64,000 nucleotides of DNA from Nematopogon swammerdamellus (Eukaryota; Arthropoda; Insecta; Lepidoptera; Adelidae). Where the stretch lies: assembly GCA_946902875.1 (NCBI GenBank), contig OX336343.1, forward strand, positions 17,841,596 through 17,905,595, given 5' to 3'. A program made the translations under genes and the position numbers. This document shows, in pieces, positions 57,881 through 64,000 of this stretch; within the stretch, counting starts at the first letter, position 1, and every line of letters begins with the position of its first letter. The notes beneath the pieces are model-generated. The model did not search any database. It was not told the origin of the DNA and saw only the letters and a list, made by a program, of their open reading frames with translations.

Positions 57881-58160
57881 TCAAAATGTACTTGAACTAA
57901 AGAAGGAATCGAGGAAGGAATACAACCGCCTCTCCAGATCCAGCAAGAGGTCTATTGCCAGGGCCAAATTTGAATACATCGGCAGAATCGGCGATAGACT
58001 GAACCAGCACCCAACTGGGAGTCGTGAGTTTTGGTCTCTTGCCAAATCTGTCGAGTCGAGTTTCTGCCGCTCCTCCCTTGGCGTAGGCCATATTGGAGTA
58101 GGAGAGACGGGACGGAATAGGCGCGTCAGCACTGGTGTCAGGTCGGGAGCATACCTAGGA
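57860..58160. mobile_element. CR1/Daphne-like LINE piece, sense block joined to antisense block
   Basis: 57860-58085 reads the middle of the LINE protein on the plus strand (KKEYNRLSRSSKRSIARAKFEYIGRIGDRL, REFWSLAKSVES; the first stretch is split across phases). From about 58085 the complement strand carries the family instead (APDLTPVLTRLFR). The two blocks face each other, forming an inverted junction. Confidence 0.7.
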
Positions 58161-59250
58161 GTTCTCACACCTAGGTATGGATGGGGGAGTGGCACCCCCA
58201 TGGTCCAGGTTGGAGTTCCCCGCAAAGAGAGATACCAGTAAGTCGGTTTTCTCCTTTGCGGAGTGGGCAAGTGAGCCTCCAGGACAGGTAGAAGAGAGGA
58301 GCGGCAGAAATCCGACTCGACAGATTTGGCGAGAGACCAGAACTCACGGCTCCTAATTGGGTGCTGGTTCAGTCTATCGCCGATTCTGCCAATGTGGTCA
58401 AATTTGGCCCTGGCAATAACCCTTTTGCAGGACCTGGAGAGGCGATTGTATTCCTTCTTCAGTTCGGATACGTTTGAATCACGTCCGGCACGAGCGCGCG
58501 ACCATGCACGATAAGCTGCGCATTTAGCTGCGACTGCATAAGGCTTCTTCCAGGGTGTAGCCGGGGTAGTGCAGGTAAGAAGTGTCGGCAGGGCGAGATA
58601 TTTGCGTTTCCGTCAGAAAAAGCAAGGTCGACTTCATCGTCTCCAGGTGGTGATGGACGGCATTAAAATTGCTGTGCAACCGCAGCATGTTGGTCGAGTC
58701 GACGCTAAATAGTGGTGTAGGGGTGTGCACCGCTGATTGAACCTTGTTCTTTCTTTGTACTGCCATGATTTTATAAGAGGGGGGAAAGACCGTACCGTGT
58801 GGTGCCGGTACATTAAAAGGATAGCCCCACTGCATCTCTCCCCGTGTATGTGGTAAAAGGCAACTAAGGGATATGACTCCCTTCTTATATTACTAGGTGG
58901 TAGGGTTTAGCCCGCCCGGGTTGGTACTACCGCACTGAATGAAAGGTCGGTCGAAACGGCTATGTAAATAGTTTGTGTTTTCCGTCCAGTTCAGTGTAGC
59001 CGGCACGATAGAAGGGAAGCACTGACGTGGCAACAAGTTCACCCGGTGTTATGGGCTGACATCACGGATGTTGTAGGTGATGTAGCCAACCGTGTCAGCA
59101 TCCATAAAAAAAAAGAGCGTGAAGGGTGGCTGTGGTGATTCACGGGCAAAGGCTGGACCCTAGCTTCATCGCTTGCTGCTCAGGTTAGTGGTGCGCCGAC
59201 CCGGAAGACGGACGGGCCCCGGTACCGGTAAGGTACCGGCAGTCGTCGTC
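58161..59250 (-). mobile_element. CR1/Daphne-like LINE, copy C (deleted, 5' end) with a SINE inside
   Basis: The minus strand holds the LINE leader (59113-59250, matching 22380-22480 in complement). The protein start follows at about 58766 (MAVQRKNKVQSAVHTPTPLF, VDSTNMLRLHSNFNAVHH, LLFLTETQIS). After a deletion the middle region appears (58170-58520, KKEYNRLSRSCKRVIARA). It has no reverse transcriptase. The leader is split by the SINE at 58796-59112. Confidence 0.8.
58796..59112 (+). mobile_element. SINE copy, type-2 head, in the LINE leader
   Basis: gtgccggtacattaaaagga and gccccactgcatctctcccc are followed by the common body and tail, with an A-run at 59105-59113. The LINE leader sequence continues on both sides in minus orientation. 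Confidence 0.8.
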
Positions 59251-59608
59251 TCTATCGCACGAACTCGCACGTCTATGTGCGAGAGGGAGGACGCTCTACA
59301 ACTGGATTGTTTCTTTCTAAAGCTCCATGTTCATTATTTACTGCCGGGTACGGTACCTACTTCTTAAATAGGTGCAACACTACACACGAAATTTACATAG
59401 AAATGTTGTTCATCCATCCATTAAACATTTATCTTACACATTCATTTTAAATACGAGTGCGCTGCGCTGCGATATAGACAACACACCACATTCGTTCGAC
59501 ACACACACAACACAAACTATCAAATTTATTGTGCAGATAGATACACGCGCCGAACGCGAGTTCAGTATCACCACGTGATATCTACAGTTACCTCAGAACT
59601 ATAATGCA

Positions 59609-59778
59609 GCTCGACCTACCTGCGCAGTCAAGTAATTTTAGGTCATAATTTGTAGAACATAGGGTAGACTTTAATGTCGCTCGCTTCTTTGGTTCGCGCA
59701 TGTGCAGTAAAGCAATTATCTACCCTATGATCTACGAGTGATGACCTAAAATTCGTTGACTGCGCAGGTAGGTCGAGC
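59609..59778. mobile_element. 170-bp MITE-like inverted repeat
   Basis: Ends gctcgacctacctgcgcagt and complement. Similarity runs about 60 bp inwards, including atagggtaga / tctaccctat. Non-coding. Confidence 0.75.
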
Positions 59779-59929
59779 GCCATTTCAGTTTTGAGGGAAT
59801 TGTACGACGACGATAGAAAATGCCAGGTGCGGCGGCGCGAGCCCCCCACACCCCCGCAGCCCGCTTGAACCGCGCGCGTTCTGAAATTGCTAAACATTCA
59901 AAATCTTTCTTTGTGAAATGTTTATAACT

Positions 59930-60475
59930 TTTAATGCCCGTGATATTTTTTTGGATTTTTTCGTAGTCGAAAGAATAGACAATTTTGTAATTATTTCAAA
60001 AAAAAAAATGGACTGAGGAATTTTCCACTGCGAATAAAAAGGTAATTTCTGAAAAAAATATAGTTAGATGGTATATTTTTTGGATTTTCATGTTGTAAGT
60101 ATAAAACGACAATAAAACGTCATTCCAGTGAAAAAATTTGACTGAGAAATTTTCCGGTGGAAGTTATATTAAAAAAACATATTTTATCAAAATTTCGTTG
60201 TTTCTACTAGGAATATTTTTTGGATATTTCACATATAGTTTTCATGCTTTACATGAATATTTCTGGTGAAGAAAGTTTAGACTGAGGATTTTTCCGAACA
60301 AAGATATCAACGATATAAGATTTTAGGTAAAAATACCTAACTTCTGTTATGAATATTTTTTGGATTTTTATAAAATAGGTTTAATTCATGATACTTCATC
60401 GTACTGTAAAGTCAAATTTGACTGAGGAATTTATGCGGGGGTCCACCCTCTTGGTTTCCTACACTATAATGGCTA
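59930..60475. repeat. Tandem array, ~135-bp period (right partner of 54.4 kb)
   Basis: gactgaggaattttcc or variants recur at about 60011, 60140, 60281 and 60418, separated by attttttggattttcat blocks. Its edge gggtccaccctcttggtttcc mirrors the outer edge of the array at 54330. Confidence 0.65.
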
Positions 60476-60966
60476 GATATTAACATATTTAAAAGGCGAA
60501 AACGGAACTCTCGAGAATAAAATAGAAATGGCGGCATTACGGGCGCCCCATTTCTTCCCTGGAGTCTAAATGCGGTGTTCATAAATTCAACCAGATTACA
60601 TCAACATTCCGCAAGTCCAGACTTTCGCGGTCGGAGTAATGACTTATTTAAAGCATCTAATGAAACAGGTAAGAGTTCTTAATCTCGTATATTAATCGGT
60701 GATTAAGACGAGTGTCTTCCGGTCCGAGAGCACGCGAGCCGCTGGGAGTGTTCCCACGCCTCCACCTACCTCCATTATTATTCTATTCTAATCTATTTCT
60801 ATTATTACGTGCACCGTGAAAGCATCGCCGCCGCCGCCGCCACAGACTCTTAATTACCGTGCGATTTCGCAGCCAGGGAAGAGTTCGAATCATCGCATTT
60901 TGATCAGGCGTCTCTCGGCTCTCACTAAAGAACTTTTCCCTTGTCTCTCCAAGTATATTTATCAGA

Positions 60967-61011
60967 TTACTAAAGTTAATCATATGAAAATCATATGATT
61001 AACTTTAGTAA
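60967..61011. repeat. Perfect 21-bp hairpin with a 3-base loop
   Basis: Arms 60967-60987 (ttactaaagttaatcatatg...) and 60991-61011 are exact inverted copies around aaa. No repeat context is visible nearby. Confidence 0.9.
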
Positions 61012-64000
61012 GCCTTTATCAAATTCAATACTACCAATCTCTACTAGTATTTCGTTTCCTCTTATTTCTGAATTAACTATTTCATTAATTATTTGAGCGA
61101 TTCGAGTTCAATAAAAGCGCTTTATTTTAACAACTGAACTCAAAGCCACTGTAATAGTAAATTCACAAAAAAAGTAACGATTTAAGTAGCCTCGACAAGT
61201 GAACAACCGTAGACCTTATCGAATCCCCCATAAATCCCTAAATCCGCTCCAACCCGGTGAGCATTATTCCGCTCTAGTTTTGTCTAAATGTCCATTCAAT
61301 TTCACGGTTTATCAAAGTGTCCGTTCCGACCGGACGGTATCGTGTTGTGATCGTGATTTATGAGGACTCCCTTTTTGCAGTCGGAAGTCTTACAATAGTC
61401 AGAGCTTCCTTCCTTGCAGATACCACGCGACAAGTACGTCGCGGCTAACCCCTAAGAAGGGTATAATCTCTTTTATTTTAGGTTTAAAAAAGTTGGGTCG
61501 CCGAAAGCGATCGTGATGTTTCTTTTCCAATGTTATTATGGGGACTGTCCGTAAATACTGCAGATTCCATATCACAAAACAATCTAAAAATTATTAATGT
61601 CTCATTGTTTCTAGGGTCATTCATTACAAAACCCATCAGAATGTTGGAAATTACAACCAAAATTGGCGTTAGTCACTACGATTCAGTTAACCGGAACGGA
61701 CATACACGATCGACCCAATGGACGAAGTGACTGAGATGAGTTTATGAATGAGCATCAGACCGGGGGGGCCGCCGGAGCAGTGTCGCGACATCGAGCCGCC
61801 GATGCGTCTGGCGCGTGTCGAGACACGTCAGCTCCTGTCTCGCGATATTTACCTTGTAGTTGCGGAACTCTCGTTTGCACAAGGTTACATCACACAGAAT
61901 CCATGCCATGAGCCCAGTTTTTTCATCGATACGAAATTCGTTAACGGATCATAATATCTAGTGATTGTTATTACAAGGTTTACTGGAAAAAATTACATTT
62001 CGCAGTAAGTCCGTCTTCTGTAGCGTAGAAAAGTGTACCTATTACAGAAATTCCGTGCGTGCATATTTTATTATAGGCTTTCTAGGAAGGCGATTTCTAA
62101 TTGGATTTGAGCTTCAAGATTTGACTTGCATGCAGGCCTTGCCTTGCACTGCGTGCGCGTTCCGGCCGAGGTGGGTCGGCCCCGGCGCCTCCGGTTGGCG
62201 TGACGTGTTGTGCGGTGGTCATGCGGGGGCGCGGGGAGGCGACGGACGGTAGCGGTAGTGAGTGACGGCGGAGGCGGCTATGCCGGACGGAAGTTGCGGC
62301 CGTGCCTACCTCCGCGCGTGCGGCCGGATATGATTTTCATATTATTTATTGAACAACCGACGAGGACAACGACGGTGCGCCTACTAAGCTGCATGTGCTG
62401 CGGTTCATTGATCTATCAATTTTGGTAACTAGGTAGGAAGTAAGAGTGATCGGTGTGGACGACTAGACAGAATTCTACCTAAAACTGAAGCAGCATTCCA
62501 ATCCCTGATACCATTTTCTGGCATAACGTGCTTAATATCCGGAGCTTTTACATCATCTGCAAGTTCTTTAACTTTATATTGTTCTCCTCCCTCCTTAAGT
62601 GCTTATCTGACTTCTCTCTCCGCTCCGAAACTTTACAAAATACACATTGATATTACATAATCTCGATAAGGATCTACCGCAGGTGGATTTTCCATTGCTT
62701 CTACGAACGTATACACTTATTGCAAATATTCAATTGCCCAACCCGAGTTTAACTATGTGAGTCAGGCGGATGGGGGACAGATACTGTTGGCGCCCGACGT
62801 CTGACTGAGGAGTTACATTAACAAGCCGGCGACGAACCATCCCTGAATATTTATCAGTGACTGTGTCTTTTATTACTTTAGAAGACAATGAGTAATTTAA
62901 TTATTCAAACAGGAAGGCATACGACATGGGCACCTATCTCGTCACGTCTTTCATAGATCCTATTTCTGCTAGGCCTTCAGCATCTGTAATGCCACTGAAA
63001 TCTTCGGTAATCAGAATATATTTTTCGCAATTATCTGCTACGGTAATAGGTATTATTCGAAGAGTTGCGCCATTGTGCGTTGTGTTCATAATAAGCACAA
63101 ATAGATAGGCGCGGCAGGCGGCGGCGGCGGCCGGTTTGTGATGGCCGGTGTGGGAAACACCTCTATTTGGAGCAAGCGTTAGGTAACGTTTGGCGGTTCG
63201 CTAATTCAACTGATGCACTATTAAGCGTGTCACAGACGATGAAGATGCTATAATATTCTATCATAAGATACTCTAAGATGAAATGTTATAGAATCTTCAT
63301 GTATCACACACACGGCTAAGATACGATAATATTTCATACATTCTCATAATAGGCTACCGACCGGGTAATCAGTACCGCAGGATTGAAGTATGGATAATTT
63401 TCTAGGTTTTCAATCTACATGATCATCTCTAGTGAACGCCACAGCTGAAACAGCAATTTTTTTATTTCGCTCAAAGAAATAAAAAAAAATCGTTAAGTTG
63501 ACATTGTTCATACTAATCACATTAACAACTATATTTGCTCGAAATTCGCGTCTTGGTCATTTTGTCATATTAATAAGCACCTTGAGGTGATTCAATCGCG
63601 CTTCATTAAACAGGAAACAGCATCGTGCTCTATTTGTCTCCTGGCTCCCCTGTCTCCGCTGAATTACGGATGAGGATTCCGCTAAGCGCATGACGTCATT
63701 GTGGATGATATAGCCTTAATAGTCTGCTTAGATGCTACACGTATTAATATGAGTACGATATATTTCCATATCGCTTGATATCTTTCTTAATACTGTAAGA
63801 TCAAATATTATATTCGTCGCGTGTGATGGTTCAAAAGAATTCTATGGCGAGCGATATTGTGAAATATGCCTATATTAAGTTAAAATATTATAGTATATTT
63901 ATCGTCTATGACGCGCTTAAATAAAAGTGGCGCAAATAAGCCACAAGTGAGAGAGCACTCGATTTGGGGGACGCCGTCGGTAACACAACCCTGTGCCCAA
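61012..64000. other. Intergenic or intronic sequence, no recognised gene
   Basis: Mostly AT-rich and unique-looking. GC-rich patches lie at 61765-61850, 62140-62330 and 63105-63145; the second could be a CpG promoter or 5' UTR. A short open stretch after a good acceptor (cttccttgcag|ATACCACGCGACAAG, 61420) reads 11 codons and stops, so it is not convincing. An imperfect hairpin (gatgaagatgctataatatt / aatgttatagaatcttcatg) is at 63239-63300. Confidence 0.4.

Noticed and set aside
61748..61954. 68-codon plus-strand frame in a GC-rich patch
   Set aside because: The complement is also open, no splice sites fit well and no family is recognised.

Overview
This window looks like a piece of a moth or butterfly (Lepidoptera) genome. 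It is AT-rich and intron-containing. It carries single-copy animal genes with insect-like protein sequence and is crowded with transposon types usual in Lepidoptera: piggyBac-like ends, Helitrons ending in CTAG, RNase-H and CR1/Daphne-like LINEs, many short inverted-repeat elements and a 5S-derived SINE. Nothing points to bacteria, a plasmid or a virus. All comparisons were made by eye from the sequence, so identities and family names are judgements, not search results.

Four host genes can be supported. (1) 5475-6998, minus: the first three coding exons of a SMURF-type HECT ubiquitin ligase (start of the C2 domain); the WW and HECT exons were not found to the left. (2) 11116-15170, plus: a complete five-exon isoaspartyl peptidase/L-asparaginase of the Thr-nucleophile family, 314 residues. 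(3) 35556-42378, plus: a complete seven-exon mitochondrial phosphatidylglycerophosphate synthase (PGS1), 460 residues with two HKD motifs. (4) 46070-51333, minus: the last three exons of a rhomboid intramembrane protease of the RHBDL1/3 type; its 5' (EF-hand) exons were not found. PGS1 and the rhomboid gene converge; SMURF and the asparaginase diverge. The four share no operon or pathway. A short signal-peptide-like exon at 7944-8027 is a weaker candidate.

Layout of the rest. 0.4-3.0 kb: a terminal-inverted-repeat element with AAAT target duplication that holds a broken mariner. 4.6-5.4 kb: a PIF/Harbinger deletion derivative. 7-11 kb: fold-back repeats and an I-type LINE fragment whose truncated end stops about 25 bp before the asparaginase start codon. 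11-16 kb: asparaginase, with MITEs and SINE tails in its introns and a hAT element just after it. 17-21.5 kb: SINE, piggyBac remnant, hairpin repeats and a 269-bp-period array. 22-32 kb: a transposon nest with two CR1/Daphne-like LINE copies. One contains a second copy of its own family and a SINE. The other contains a 3.0-kb Transib (RAG1-related) element.

33-46 kb: PGS1 with SINEs, a LINE tail and MITEs in its introns, then intergenic repeats. 46-51 kb: rhomboid. 52-54 kb: GC-rich patches. 54-60.5 kb: inverted arrays enclosing a Helitron with a palindromic 68-bp-period array and a rearranged LINE. 60.5-64 kb: no recognised gene.

The most unusual object is the Transib element at 28945-31967. 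It has perfect 5-bp target duplications (CGTCG) and ends starting CACAGTG, but both halves are about 1.33-kb inverted copies of the same 5' end, each with the start of the transposase gene, joined by 362 bp of unique transposase sequence. It therefore appears to have moved as a two-headed palindrome.
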